In this document: positions 1 to 8,724 of the stretch, piece after piece | Layout: the number at the start of each line of letters is the position of its first letter | Numbering within the stretch: the stretch's first letter is position 1 | Assembly: GCA_964496875.1 (NCBI GenBank) | Contig: CAZCBH010000004.1 | Location: 62,001 to 126,000 of the forward strand | DNA from: RI-106 sp964496875 | GTDB lineage: Bacteria; Cyanobacteriota; Vampirovibrionia; Obscuribacterales; Obscuribacteraceae | Direction of reading: 5' to 3' | DNA length: 64,000 nucleotides | Position numbers and translations under genes: made by a program | The notes under the pieces: model-generated | Seen by the model: only the letters and a program-made list of their open reading frames with translations | What the model was told of the DNA's origin: nothing | Database searches by the model: none

Positions 1-2
1 GA

Positions 3-356
3 GGCAGGGACCGGGGCTGCAAAAAGAAAATGGAGTTTCTGAGAAAGAGCCTTGCTCCGAAAGGAATCGACGTCAGGACCGAGAGTCATAACTGGAGCGA
101 TATCCAGGCATTGTTGTCCCGGGGCGATCGCCGCTTGTCCGAAATCCTCATCGATATTGGTGATGGCGCTCAGAGTCTGGGCAGTTGGAAGCGAGCCATG
201 AAGGCAAGACCTGATGGTGTCCCTTCTATGGACTACTTTGTTTTTGAGAATTATCCCGAAGAGCAATTGTTGCCCTGGGATCATCTTATCTCTGCCGATA
301 AGAGCGGATATCTCGACGGTCATTTGAAAACGGCTCGGGCTATGGCAACAGAATAG
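3..356 (+). CDS. Radical SAM protein, C-terminal fragment
   Basis: The frame is open from the left edge of the window, so this is the 3' end of a longer gene. An internal ATG at 30 is probably not the start. The visible residues include LLSRGDRRLSEIL and, near the end, YPEEQLLPWDHL. In B12-binding radical SAM enzymes of unknown substrate, a pattern like this lies after the SAM barrel. The Fe-S-binding CxxxCxxC motif would lie outside the window, so function cannot be tested here. A 108-base gap separates it from the next gene, which is on the same strand but seems to have its own promoter. The family call is by resemblance only. Confidence 0.55.
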   Translation, partial: GRDRGCKKKMEFLRKSLAPKGIDVRTESHNWSDIQALLSRGDRRLSEILIDIGDGAQSLGSWKRAMKARPDGVPSMDYFVFENYPEEQLLPWDHLISADKSGYLDGHLKTARAMATE

Positions 357-391
357 GCTTCTAATACTCTTGGTAACTTATCATTAGATCT

Positions 392-419
392 TTGACTTCC
401 AAACCGGCTAATATATGTA
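392..419 (+). promoter_or_regulatory. Candidate sigma-70-type promoter
   Basis: TTGACT at 392-397 and TATGTA at 414-419 are separated by 16 bases and lie about 45 bases before the ATG at 465. A ribosome-binding AGGAG follows at 448-452. The -35 match is good and the -10 moderate. There is no experimental support. Confidence 0.35.
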
Positions 420-464
420 AAAATCTCTCGCTTTTCTCGATTCTCTCAGGAGCAATTAATTCGA

Positions 465-1406
465 ATGGGCAATTCGTCTGAAATATGGATCAGGGACCTG
501 GTTAAACCAATCGAGGAAGATTTGATGTCCGGAGCCGCAGAGCTTGCTCTCCGGGCGATAATAATCTTTCAGACGATCATGAAAGAGAAGAAAGCGGAGA
601 AGCCAGAGGTGCTGCGCTCTTATTTGACGGAAGCCGCCAAGCAGCTGGTCGGGGTGCAGCCGGCAATGGCTCCGGTCTTTCATCTCTCCAATTCAGTCTT
701 GATCGCAATCAAAGACTGTCAGTCCTCCGATGAGTTAATAGAAAAGTGCCAGAGTACCCTGGATGAATTTGAAAAGACTCTATGCGCATCCGCTGCAAGA
801 ATCGCCGACCTGGCTTATGACCTTATCGAGCCGGGCTCTGTCGTATTCGCTTATTCTTTCAGCTCCACTGTTGTAAGCGCGCTGCTCAATGCCCGCTCCA
901 GAGGCAGATATTTCCGGGTGGCCTGTACTGAATCGAGACCCAGTCTCGAAGGACGCAAACTTGCTTCGAGGCTCAATTCGGGCGGAATCGAAGTGATCCA
1001 CACCTTCGACACAGCCATGGGCTTGATTCTGCCTGCCTGTAGTGTCGCATTTATGGGCTGCGATTGTATTGCTTTACCCGGAGTTGTCAATAAAGTCGGT
1101 TCCTGGATGCTTTCGGTGGGCTGCCGTGAATTGAAAGTGCCTTTATACGCTTTATCGGGAACGGAAAAGTTCGTCTCCGAAGAACGTCTTTTCGAGTTCG
1201 AGAAGCACGAACGACCTGGTTTTGAAGTCTGGGAAGATGCTCCCCGAGAGATAAACGTTGTGAACAGCCAGTTCGATCTTGTTCCTTTTAATCTCCTCAG
1301 CGGGCTGGTTACCGAAAAAGGGATTCTTCAAGAAGCGGATATCAAAGAGTTGATCTCGAACTATGCGGTAGATGATGCGCTCAAGCTCGAGACCGCATCT
1401 TCTTGA
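465..1406 (+). CDS. eIF-2B alpha/beta/delta-like protein
   Basis: This 313-residue protein resembles the eIF-2B/5-methylthioribose-1-phosphate isomerase/ribose-1,5-bisphosphate isomerase superfamily. The N-terminal third is helical. The C-terminal Rossmann-like part has the family pattern: VFAYSFSSTV (about 125-135), TESRPSLEGRKLA (about 150-162), and MGCDCI followed by NKVGSW (about 197-215), where the Asp of GCD matches the catalytic Asp of the isomerases. In bacteria such proteins are sugar-phosphate isomerases or uncharacterised, and there is no eukaryote-type initiation pathway to serve. The ATG at 465 is preceded by AGGAG 12 bases upstream. The gene converges on the leftward gene ending at 1451. 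Substrate is unknown. Confidence 0.8.
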   Translation: MGNSSEIWIRDLVKPIEEDLMSGAAELALRAIIIFQTIMKEKKAEKPEVLRSYLTEAAKQLVGVQPAMAPVFHLSNSVLIAIKDCQSSDELIEKCQSTLDEFEKTLCASAARIADLAYDLIEPGSVVFAYSFSSTVVSALLNARSRGRYFRVACTESRPSLEGRKLASRLNSGGIEVIHTFDTAMGLILPACSVAFMGCDCIALPGVVNKVGSWMLSVGCRELKVPLYALSGTEKFVSEERLFEFEKHERPGFEVWEDAPREINVVNSQFDLVPFNLLSGLVTEKGILQEADIKELISNYAVDDALKLETASS

Positions 1407-1450
1407 GAAGGTTTTATAGGGCGAGGAAAAAATCCTTCTGGTGGCTGCTC

Positions 1451-2707
1451 TCAAGAACTAGTCGCTTTGGCCGATAGCCCGATCAAATAGCCGTTTTCCA
1501 TCATAAACAAATACTTGAGGGTGTCCTCTCTCTCCTCTCTGTCGGTGCCGTCGGAGTTTTTGGTTCCTAGTCTAATACTGGTTTTGAGGGCGAGATTGTG
1601 CAGATCGTAGATGGTGATTTCCATGGTTTTGCTAGCCGGCGCATAATAGAGGTTCTTGTTGCCATAGTCGACGGCGTACAGGGATTTTTCTGTAAAGCCA
1701 GGCAGGGTATCCACAATCGAGCCATCTCTGACGTCTACTAGAACATCGTTGAGTAGCACTGCGGGCACCATCGGCAATGCCACAAGCGAGTCTCTTCCAT
1801 CGTTTTCTCCGGCTTTGAAATGATCTTTCAGATAGATAATCTCTCGCACCCGACCGTCGTCGGCTCCGAAGACTCTGAGCTTCTCCCGGTCGAGAACGCA
1901 GAGCGCTTCTCCATTTGATATATACGCTACCTGCGCATCATCTTGAATGGGAATGTCCAGCGACTTGATCTCCCAGCTTCTGGCCGGATCTATGTACTTA
2001 AGTCTCTGAGGGTAGACACTGGTATTAATAGCGGTGCTGTCTTTATTGTCGGCGCTGACTGTTCTGGCGTAGAATCTCGCAGCATTCTCGTCATAGTAGA
2101 TGGCTCTAACTTGGTCCTTGAAGTCGATTCTGCGCGCAGGCGATTTTTTTATATCGGCGATATAGTAGATTTTGAAGGACTTACCGGCTCCTGTTGTGAC
2201 CAGTCCGCTGCGGTTTCCGTTCAATACGAAAAGTCGAGCGCTTCCATCCGGAGCGCTTATTTCGAGCGCGCGAAGACGACGATCGTTCAAATGAATCGCC
2301 GGTTTGTTGTTGGATTCTTGGACTAGTGAATAAAACGCCCCTTCGACCACGGCATCCCTGTCCTTCTGAGAGGCGATTTCTCCGAATTCCCAGTTGGAGT
2401 CGAGTTTGCAATAGCTGTAATAGCCCTGCCCTCCGTCCAGTCGAAAACTGTTCGTGCCCGCCAGTTTGTCCAGCTTCACGGTCTGGTTCACCGTGGTTAG
2501 TTTGCTTGCTACTTTGGTCAACTCCGGGGGCGCCAGTATATGTATCCTGTATTTTTGCACTCCGGAACGAGTGATTTCGTTGCCTGCAAGCAAGTCGGCA
2601 AGAGGGCTGAATTCTGCCAACAAAATAATCGAGAGAAAGAACAGGGCGGCTATGGCTGCATAGGCTCTGGTCTTCGAGAAATTTCTCTCTGGTTTTTTAG
2701 AATGCAT
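1451..2707 (-). CDS. Membrane-anchored protein of unknown function
   Basis: I do not recognise a family. One hydrophobic segment lies near the N-terminus (about residues 14-34) after a basic KKPERNFSKTR stretch, so the rest is probably extracytoplasmic. The long remainder is strand-rich and has spaced motifs such as YISNGEALCVLDREKLRVF and GNKNLYYAP, reminiscent of beta-propeller-like proteins. The ATG at 2707 is three bases past the stop codon of the glutamate dehydrogenase homologue. An alternative in-frame ATG at 2734 would overlap it. Position and spacing imply co-transcription with the ftcD and gdhA-like genes, but the sequence shows no metabolic link. Confidence 0.6.
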   Translation of the reverse strand: MHSKKPERNFSKTRAYAAIAALFFLSIILLAEFSPLADLLAGNEITRSGVQKYRIHILAPPELTKVASKLTTVNQTVKLDKLAGTNSFRLDGGQGYYSYCKLDSNWEFGEIASQKDRDAVVEGAFYSLVQESNNKPAIHLNDRRLRALEISAPDGSARLFVLNGNRSGLVTTGAGKSFKIYYIADIKKSPARRIDFKDQVRAIYYDENAARFYARTVSADNKDSTAINTSVYPQRLKYIDPARSWEIKSLDIPIQDDAQVAYISNGEALCVLDREKLRVFGADDGRVREIIYLKDHFKAGENDGRDSLVALPMVPAVLLNDVLVDVRDGSIVDTLPGFTEKSLYAVDYGNKNLYYAPASKTMEITIYDLHNLALKTSIRLGTKNSDGTDREEREDTLKYLFMMENGYLIGLSAKATSS

Positions 2708-2709
2708 TC

Positions 2710-4008
2710 CTATGGATAGAGGCCCCGGTGCCATCTGGCTTCGACTACTCTGTCAAGAGCGAGGCGCATGGCGGCCATTCTCATGGAGCACTTGTATTCG
2801 TCGGCCACCGCGAAGACCCGGTTGCAGATCTTGTTTGTGATCTCTTCCAGTCTTGCCCAGACCTCTTCTTCGGTCCACAAAAGTCTCATCAGACCCTGCA
2901 CCCATTCGAAATAGCCGACACTCTCGGCTGCTCCGTTGGCGAGGATGTCCGGCACGACGATGATGCCGCGGGCGTCCAGGATTTCATCGGCTTCAGGGGT
3001 GATGGGCGCATTAGCGCCTTCGACAATGATCTTGGCTCTGATCTTCTCGACATTGGCGAGATTGATCTGAAAACGAACCGCACAGGGGACCAGAACGTCG
3101 CAGGCCAGTTCCAGGAGATCTTGATTGGATATCGGGGTCGAGCCTTCGAAATCGGTGATTCTTCCTCCGCTCTGCTTCTGGTGTTGCAGCAGCTTGTGGA
3201 CGTCTAGACCGTCCGCATTGTAAATGCCGCCTTTACTATCGGATACGGCGATTACTTTGAAGCCCATGTTGTGAAGACCGCGGGCTACTTCGGAGCCTAC
3301 CAGACCGAAGCCTTCGATGGCTACAGTGGGCTCGTTTCCTAGATTGAGCTTTTTGACCACATTGCGGGTTACCAGCGAAACACCATATCCGGTTGCACGG
3401 TGGGCTGAGAGAGAGCCGCCTATAGATTTTGGCTTGCCGGTCACCACCGAAGGCACGGTGTGACCGACGTTGACGCTGAAAGTGTCGAGCATCCAGGCCA
3501 TGGTCTGGGGGGTGGTGTTTAAATCAGGACCCTGGACATCTTGGTTCGGTCCGATAAGCTCTATGATTTCGGAGCAATAGCGTCGGGTGGCACGCTCCAG
3601 TTCTCCTTTGGAGACTTTTGTCGTGTCGAGGCGAATTCCTCCGTGGGAGCCGCCGAAGGGCAGGTTCATCAGGGAGCATTTCCAGGTCATCAACATCGCC
3701 ATGGCAGCGACTTCCCCCATGGAAAGATCGCCGTTAAAGCGGACTCCGCCTTTTGCCGGACCCATGGCCACGTCGTGGTGAACTCGGTAGCCAATGAAAG
3801 AGCGCACGCTCTCATCATCCATTCTCACCGGCACTATTACCGTCATGCACCTTTTAGGCTGCCGCAAGGGAAGCATTACGTCTTCTTCGAGTTTCATCCA
3901 CTGGGTCGCTTTGTCCATGAAACGCAGGACCATTCTGAAATCGTCGTTTTCCCACTCGTTACCATTAGATTCGAGGGTTTCCATTGTATTGGTTACTGTT
4001 TCCATCAT
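2710..4008 (-). CDS. gdhA: Glu/Leu/Phe/Val dehydrogenase homologue lacking the signature lysine
   Basis: About 432 residues from the ATG at 4008, chosen because GAGTG lies about 8 bases upstream; a longer frame runs to 4059. Known family: NAD(P)-dependent oxidative deamination of glutamate to 2-oxoglutarate. Visible motifs are GPAKGGVRF (substrate lysine), MTWKCSLMNLPFGGSHGG, GPDLNTTPQTMAWM (catalytic Asp region), VVTGKPKSIGGS, and the Rossmann motif EGFGLVGSEVA. In the active-site signature the usual GGxKGG reads GGSHGG: the catalytic lysine is His (codon CAC, 3643-3645, about residue 122). Activity may therefore be lost, altered or specialised. The gene lies directly after ftcD and before an unknown membrane protein, on the same strand. 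Fold assignment is secure; enzymatic function is in doubt. Confidence 0.85.
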   Translation of the reverse strand: MMETVTNTMETLESNGNEWENDDFRMVLRFMDKATQWMKLEEDVMLPLRQPKRCMTVIVPVRMDDESVRSFIGYRVHHDVAMGPAKGGVRFNGDLSMGEVAAMAMLMTWKCSLMNLPFGGSHGGIRLDTTKVSKGELERATRRYCSEIIELIGPNQDVQGPDLNTTPQTMAWMLDTFSVNVGHTVPSVVTGKPKSIGGSLSAHRATGYGVSLVTRNVVKKLNLGNEPTVAIEGFGLVGSEVARGLHNMGFKVIAVSDSKGGIYNADGLDVHKLLQHQKQSGGRITDFEGSTPISNQDLLELACDVLVPCAVRFQINLANVEKIRAKIIVEGANAPITPEADEILDARGIIVVPDILANGAAESVGYFEWVQGLMRLLWTEEEVWARLEEITNKICNRVFAVADEYKCSMRMAAMRLALDRVVEARWHRGLYP

Positions 4009-4095
4009 TTGATTCACTCGTATGTGCCCACGGTAAAGTGTGAGCAATTGTACTCTCACTTGCTCCTTAAAAGCTTATTTAGCCAGGATCTTAAT

Positions 4096-5064
4096 TCAGG
4101 ATTTATCTTTGTTCAGGTCGGCCAGGCGGTATTCGAGAACCCGTTCTCTGATTCGAAATGGTTTGTGGAGGTTGAGACCGAGATATTCAACCATAAATTT
4201 CAAATGGGACTCTGATGCCGAACCCATCTCTCCTGCGAGCGCGGCAAGGGGAAGCAGACCTACCACTTCGCTGCCGACCACAGCCACGCCTCTTTCAGCG
4301 GCCTCTTGCTTGACCCTATCGAAAACGGATTTCAAAGAGGTGATTCGATAATCGAGGATATTGGTGGATACCTGGCACAGACCGTATTCTTCCATGTACC
4401 AGCCTATTGCTTTCACTCGTTTCAGTCCGGCATCAGCGCTTTGCTCTCGGATTCGAGAAGCTATTTTTCTGGCAACTTTCTGACTGGTCGTCTCAAGGCT
4501 GACGTTGTAAGCAACCAGTACCTCTCTTGCACCGATAGCAGTGGCGCCGGCCCGTTCATTGAAGGCGGCGGGGCCGAAGTCAGGAAGGAAGCCGTCATTT
4601 TCGATGCGTGTTCTCAAGCCTTCATACTGTCCCCGGCGTAGGTCGGCCAGCTCTACTCTGGATGGGTCCATGGCCGCCTTTCCGTAGAGATAGACAGGCA
4701 ATGCCAGATTCCTCCCTGCCCTGGAAGCCAGTTCTCGAGCGGCTTGAATGCAGCTTTCCATGGTCGAGCCTTCCATAGGCACGAAGGGACAGACATCGCA
4801 AGCGCCGATTCTTGGATGAGCCCCGTGATGCTTCGTCATGTCGATAAGCTCGAGAGCTTTCTCTATGGCCAGATAGGCCGATGTTACTACCGGCTCTTTC
4901 TCTCCGACAAAGGTAAAGACAGTTCGGTTGGCACCGGGACCGGGATCCACTCCAAGGAGCATCGTTCCGGGAACGGATGCAATAGCTTCGGCAATGGCAA
5001 CTATGGTTCTCGGTTCACGAGCCTCGCTGAAATTCGGAACACATTCGATTAATTCTGATTGCAA
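4096..5064 (-). CDS. ftcD: Glutamate formimidoyltransferase
   Basis: A 322-residue stand-alone formiminotransferase domain without the C-terminal cyclodeaminase found in the animal bifunctional enzyme. Known reaction: transfer of the formimino group of N-formimino-glutamate (from histidine breakdown) to tetrahydrofolate, releasing glutamate. Sequence marks: start MQSELIECVPNFSEAR, GVDPGPGANRTVFTF (about 38-52), the histidine pair KHHGAHPRIGACD (about 78-90) and GYEEYG-like GWYMEEYGLCQVS (about 240-252). The next gene on the same strand, 87 bases downstream, is a glutamate dehydrogenase homologue, which fits onward use of the glutamate. No hutH, hutU or hutI is in the window. Confidence 0.9.
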   Translation of the reverse strand: MQSELIECVPNFSEAREPRTIVAIAEAIASVPGTMLLGVDPGPGANRTVFTFVGEKEPVVTSAYLAIEKALELIDMTKHHGAHPRIGACDVCPFVPMEGSTMESCIQAARELASRAGRNLALPVYLYGKAAMDPSRVELADLRRGQYEGLRTRIENDGFLPDFGPAAFNERAGATAIGAREVLVAYNVSLETTSQKVARKIASRIREQSADAGLKRVKAIGWYMEEYGLCQVSTNILDYRITSLKSVFDRVKQEAAERGVAVVGSEVVGLLPLAALAGEMGSASESHLKFMVEYLGLNLHKPFRIRERVLEYRLADLNKDKS

Positions 5065-5136
5065 AGTTTGTTTCTCGCCCTTTCACTTTTCGGATCTTCT
5101 TTTAAGTCATTTGAATCTGGTAATTTCTCTTCCCAT

Positions 5137-5151
5137 CTGTCATAGTGACAG
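5137..5151. promoter_or_regulatory. Palindrome in divergent intergenic region, candidate operator
   Basis: CTGTCA-TAG-TGACAG is a perfect inverted repeat with 6-base arms. It sits between the divergent ftcD-like operon (start 5064) and the kinase gene (start 5175), about 24 bases before the kinase start codon. Size and symmetry fit a dimeric repressor site, but no regulator can be assigned. Confidence 0.3.
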
Positions 5152-5174
5152 GCGAAAACTACGCTGGATAGCCG

Positions 5175-7055
5175 ATGTCCGATACCGAGAGAAAGCCAAC
5201 CTCTATTTGTACAGAATGCGGTTTCATGTCCGCCGACGGCGCTCGTTTCTGTCCGCATGACTCAACAAAACTGGAATCGCTTTCTGAAGATCCATTGATT
5301 GGCGCCATAGTAGCAGATCGATACCTGATCTTATCCGCCCTGGGAAGGGGCGGTATGAGCGTCGTTTATAAAGCGCGCCACCAGTACATGCATCGCAATG
5401 TCGCACTCAAGATGATTCGAGCCGAATTAGAAGAGGACTCTTTTTTGCTCAAACGGCTGGAGGTCGAGTCAAAGGCGATAAGCTCCCTTAAACATCCCAA
5501 TATCGTCCCGGTCTATGATTTTGGCAAGCTGGCGGACGGCACTCCCTTTCTTGTCATGGAATACCTTACCGGATGCGATTTGAAAGAGCATATCGACGGC
5601 AATGCCCCTCTGGATTATCGAGAAGTACTGCCGCTATTCAAGGATATTTGCGACGCCCTCGCCCATGCGCATCGTAATGGGGTAATTCATCGAGATATAA
5701 AGCCCTCCAACATAATTGTCACTCGGTCGGAGGACAAAGGACGAATGGTCCCGATCGTGGTCGATTTCGGCATAGCCAGGATGGTCAACCTTGAGGGAGA
5801 GGACCTTCATCGGCTGACTGCTACGGGTCAGGTTTTCGGAAGTCCTTTCTACATGAGCCCTGAGCAGTGCAGAGCGGCCAAACCGGATGCCAGGTCCGAT
5901 ATCTATGCCCTCGGTTGTGTTATCTACGAGGCGCTCACCGGGGAAATGCCGGTTAGAGGTAATACTCCATTCGATACCATGGTCAAGCATATTCAAGAAA
6001 AACCAAGAGCGTTCGCGTCCATCCCTGATCTGGCGGCAGATGTGATACCGACCAGGGTAGAGCAATGTGTCTTCAAGGCGCTGGAGAAAGACCCGGGCAA
6101 CAGATTTCAGAGTATGGAGGAATTCTCTTCTGCGATTGAAGGCTGTTTGACTTCTTCCTCTAAGTCTTTGTCCCGGGCGGCAGAGTTTCCGCCAGCCGGA
6201 AATGTGGCGGCTCTCGACTATTCTGGTGGCAAATATGGTGCTTACGCGATACTGCTTCTTTTGATTTCGGTGCTGGCGATAATGGGCTTCCAGCAGTTTG
6301 GAAGTGCTTTGATATCCGGCAGTTCATCGAAGCCTGAGTCGCCACAAGAGGCAATGCAAGAGCCGGTGAAAGAACCTGTGCAAGAACCTGTGCAAGAACC
6401 CGTGTCTTCCGCGTTAACAGTCGCCGCACCTTTCTCTTTGCCGGACAGCACAACAACCTTAGAGCCCCCGGCAAAGAAAGAGAGGGCTTCTGTTCCCGGA
6501 GACGCAGGGTCCATTGATCGTCCACCTCAGGCGTTGCCGCCTCCCGCATCTGCCCCAGCGCCAGTCCCGGTTGAGGTCGCGTTTGCCATTTTCGATCCCG
6601 GAGAGTTCCGACGATTTCCCGGCTGGCAATACAATGCCTCTGCCTACGAACATAATCAGGCTCTGGTCGGGCTGGATGTGCGTAGAAACAACAGTGGGTT
6701 TGCCGGTATCTCCTACACGTTCAATTTCTCTTATGACGGCAATGGGTTGGATGGAGTCTCGAAAAGCGCCTTTGAAGCGCTTCGTCGGCGCTCTTATGCT
6801 TCTGAGCATGTTGATGTCGGTCTGGTGAAATCCAGAAAAATCCAGTACGGAAAAGTTCCAGGGGAAGTGGTAAGACTGGACGTGCTCGAATTCAAGAGAA
6901 CGGCGCATGGAGAGAATCCCCGCACCTTTGTGATCTATTACCGAACCCAGGCCGGTGTTGTAGCACTGCAGTTGATACCGATATCAGACTCGAACAATCA
7001 GGCAGAGAACCTTGCAATGGCTCTTGCTATGCGGAGTTTTCGGGCTCAACCTTGA
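5175..7055 (+). CDS. PknB-like Ser/Thr kinase with N-terminal zinc ribbon and outer domain
   Basis: A 626-residue membrane-anchored kinase. Residues about 12-28 carry a small zinc-ribbon pattern (CTEC, then CPH). The Hanks-type kinase domain (about 50-330) has the glycine loop LGRGGMSVVYKA, the VALK lysine near 80, HRDIKPSN near 171 and DFGIAR near 197, so catalysis should be intact. One TM helix lies at about 355-375. Outside it are four near-identical EPV(Q/K) units (a 12-base DNA repeat around 6358-6402), a Pro-rich linker, and a C-terminal domain of about 150 residues of unknown type. There are no PASTA repeats. It starts 110 bases from the divergent ftcD gene. Signal and targets are unknown. 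Confidence 0.9.
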   Translation: MSDTERKPTSICTECGFMSADGARFCPHDSTKLESLSEDPLIGAIVADRYLILSALGRGGMSVVYKARHQYMHRNVALKMIRAELEEDSFLLKRLEVESKAISSLKHPNIVPVYDFGKLADGTPFLVMEYLTGCDLKEHIDGNAPLDYREVLPLFKDICDALAHAHRNGVIHRDIKPSNIIVTRSEDKGRMVPIVVDFGIARMVNLEGEDLHRLTATGQVFGSPFYMSPEQCRAAKPDARSDIYALGCVIYEALTGEMPVRGNTPFDTMVKHIQEKPRAFASIPDLAADVIPTRVEQCVFKALEKDPGNRFQSMEEFSSAIEGCLTSSSKSLSRAAEFPPAGNVAALDYSGGKYGAYAILLLLISVLAIMGFQQFGSALISGSSSKPESPQEAMQEPVKEPVQEPVQEPVSSALTVAAPFSLPDSTTTLEPPAKKERASVPGDAGSIDRPPQALPPPASAPAPVPVEVAFAIFDPGEFRRFPGWQYNASAYEHNQALVGLDVRRNNSGFAGISYTFNFSYDGNGLDGVSKSAFEALRRRSYASEHVDVGLVKSRKIQYGKVPGEVVRLDVLEFKRTAHGENPRTFVIYYRTQAGVVALQLIPISDSNNQAENLAMALAMRSFRAQP

Positions 7056-7062
7056 GCTTTCT

Positions 7063-7980
7063 TTAGCCGGATTTTCTCTTTCTGAAAAAGCAGAACCAGA
7101 TGGTGAGAGCCATGAGCGCCAGGGAGAAAAAGGCCCAGGACAGGCTCCAGAAAACCGCTGGAAGCAGGTAGTCACGTTGCATAACGGTGGCATCCGAATA
7201 GACTCCGGAAGGAAAGACCGAGGCACCCATGACCAGGGCTATCGACCGCAGGCTGTCCATGGCTGTATGTACTGCCAGAAAAAGAAGGACGAGATTAGCC
7301 TTCTTCTCATCCAGTTTCAATCCGGCCATAATCGTAAGAAATGCCAGTAAGCCTGCCCAGACCATGCTCATCAGAATCGGCAGAGCCATGGTCGAGAAGA
7401 GTCCGGCTCCCATGAAGATGAACGCTCCCAGAATTGTGAATATTCCCAGGGCTATTAGAGTCGGTCTGGCCAGGTGCTTGTATTGACCGAGAAATATCAG
7501 AATAGCTCCAACTATCGCTGTTCCAAGATAGCCGGCCTGGACACTGATAAATGGAATGCCGCCATGGCAGAATGTCAGACCGCCATGTCCCTGACCGTCG
7601 GGGACTATGGTCATGCCGCTGACATGACCGCCTGTCAGGATGCACATTACAGCATGGCTCATCTCGTGCACCATAATCGCAAATTGATTTAGTGGAGTAA
7701 AAATCAGCTCAGAGAATGGCAGCTTGGATAGAATCACCGTAACTATGAGAATCGTCCAGAACATTTTGTGATTTGATTCACGCGTCGGAGCTTCGCCTAT
7801 AGATGGTCTGTCACTTTTGGGGTCTGTTTCGAGCTCCGCTTCGAGTTCGGCGAGCCTGTCTTTTGCCGAGGGGGAGAGATGAGAAGGCAGTTGTGCACTC
7901 TCGCCGCGACCGATTTTGAGTTTTAGCGTTTCTTCAATCAGCTTTTCCTTGTTGTCGCTTTTGCCGTTGTTCTTTTTCAT
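7063..7980 (-). CDS. M50-type membrane metallopeptidase
   Basis: A 305-residue polytopic membrane protein with a charged cytosolic N-terminal segment of about 70 residues, then about six to seven TM helices. The zinc-binding HEMSH (HExxH form, about residue 104) lies in FAIMVHEMSHAVMCILTGG, as in the M50B-like family of intramembrane or integral-membrane proteases. A PDGQGHGG stretch follows. Family members are often uncharacterised; site-2 proteases cut membrane-bound signalling proteins. It converges tail-to-tail with the kinase gene with only 7 bases between the stops. No substrate is evident nearby. Confidence 0.8.
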   Translation of the reverse strand: MKKNNGKSDNKEKLIEETLKLKIGRGESAQLPSHLSPSAKDRLAELEAELETDPKSDRPSIGEAPTRESNHKMFWTILIVTVILSKLPFSELIFTPLNQFAIMVHEMSHAVMCILTGGHVSGMTIVPDGQGHGGLTFCHGGIPFISVQAGYLGTAIVGAILIFLGQYKHLARPTLIALGIFTILGAFIFMGAGLFSTMALPILMSMVWAGLLAFLTIMAGLKLDEKKANLVLLFLAVHTAMDSLRSIALVMGASVFPSGVYSDATVMQRDYLLPAVFWSLSWAFFSLALMALTIWFCFFRKRKSG

Positions 7981-8074
7981 CGCTCAAAATATGGTTACTC
8001 GAAGGGATTAACTTGAGGTTCAAGAGGAATAACATATAACAGTCGAGAGTTTTCTCAGTGTCTTACTTTATTCT

Positions 8075-8716
8075 ATGTCAGCATCGAAAAGACAGCCGCA
8101 TATCCAGTTGCAAGGTGCTTATTTCGACAAGAAAGCCGATATGTTTCTCCGTCCTATTCCGGAGTTTATTCAAGAGCGGACCCGGGAGATCGTCGAGATG
8201 TCAGGGGTCGGGATTGGTTCGACGGTCCTTGATGTGGGCTCCGGAGTCGGAGTTCTGATCGGCTATTTCCTCGGTGCCGGGGTTCGACCGGAAGACATCG
8301 TAGGCTGTGATCTCAGTGTTGAGATGCTGACCAGAGCACGCGCCAGCTATCCCGATGTCTTTTTCTGGCAGGGCGATGTGGCTGATATTGCTTCAGCTAT
8401 GGGAGAAGTCTTACCCGCTCATATACATTCTTTTGATCGAGTTTTTTTCAATGCATGTTTTGGAAACATGTTCGATCAGAAACTGGCTCTAACCAGTGCA
8501 ATCGATGTTTTGAAAGTAGGCGGACAAGTCATTCTCAGCCATCCTCTCGGTGCCAGGTTTGTTGATGCGCTTCGAAAAAGTGATCCCGACATCGTTCCCC
8601 ACCGGCTTCCAGATCGCAGACAGCTGGACGACTGGTCGAAGGAGCTTGGACTCGGGCTCGATAGCTGTGTGGACCAGGAAGATTTTTATTACGTTGCTTT
8701 GACAAGGAAAAAATAG
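8075..8716 (+). CDS. Class I SAM-dependent methyltransferase
   Basis: A 213-residue protein with the Rossmann methyltransferase motifs: VLDVGSGVGVLIGYF (motif I, about 50-64), the acidic residue at the end of strand 2 in IVGCDLSVEML (about 76-86), FWQGDVADI (about 96-104), and a post-I hydrophobic strand around HSFDRVFFNACFGN (about 120-133). It resembles UbiE/Methyltransf_11-type small-molecule methyltransferases, and no substrate can be read from the sequence. The stop is 8 bases before the next start, suggesting co-transcription with the proline-rich protein. A 5-base-arm inverted repeat (CTTGA-GGT-TCAAG, 8012-8024) lies upstream. Confidence 0.85.
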   Translation: MSASKRQPHIQLQGAYFDKKADMFLRPIPEFIQERTREIVEMSGVGIGSTVLDVGSGVGVLIGYFLGAGVRPEDIVGCDLSVEMLTRARASYPDVFFWQGDVADIASAMGEVLPAHIHSFDRVFFNACFGNMFDQKLALTSAIDVLKVGGQVILSHPLGARFVDALRKSDPDIVPHRLPDRRQLDDWSKELGLGLDSCVDQEDFYYVALTRKK

Positions 8717-8724
8717 GAAGGCAA

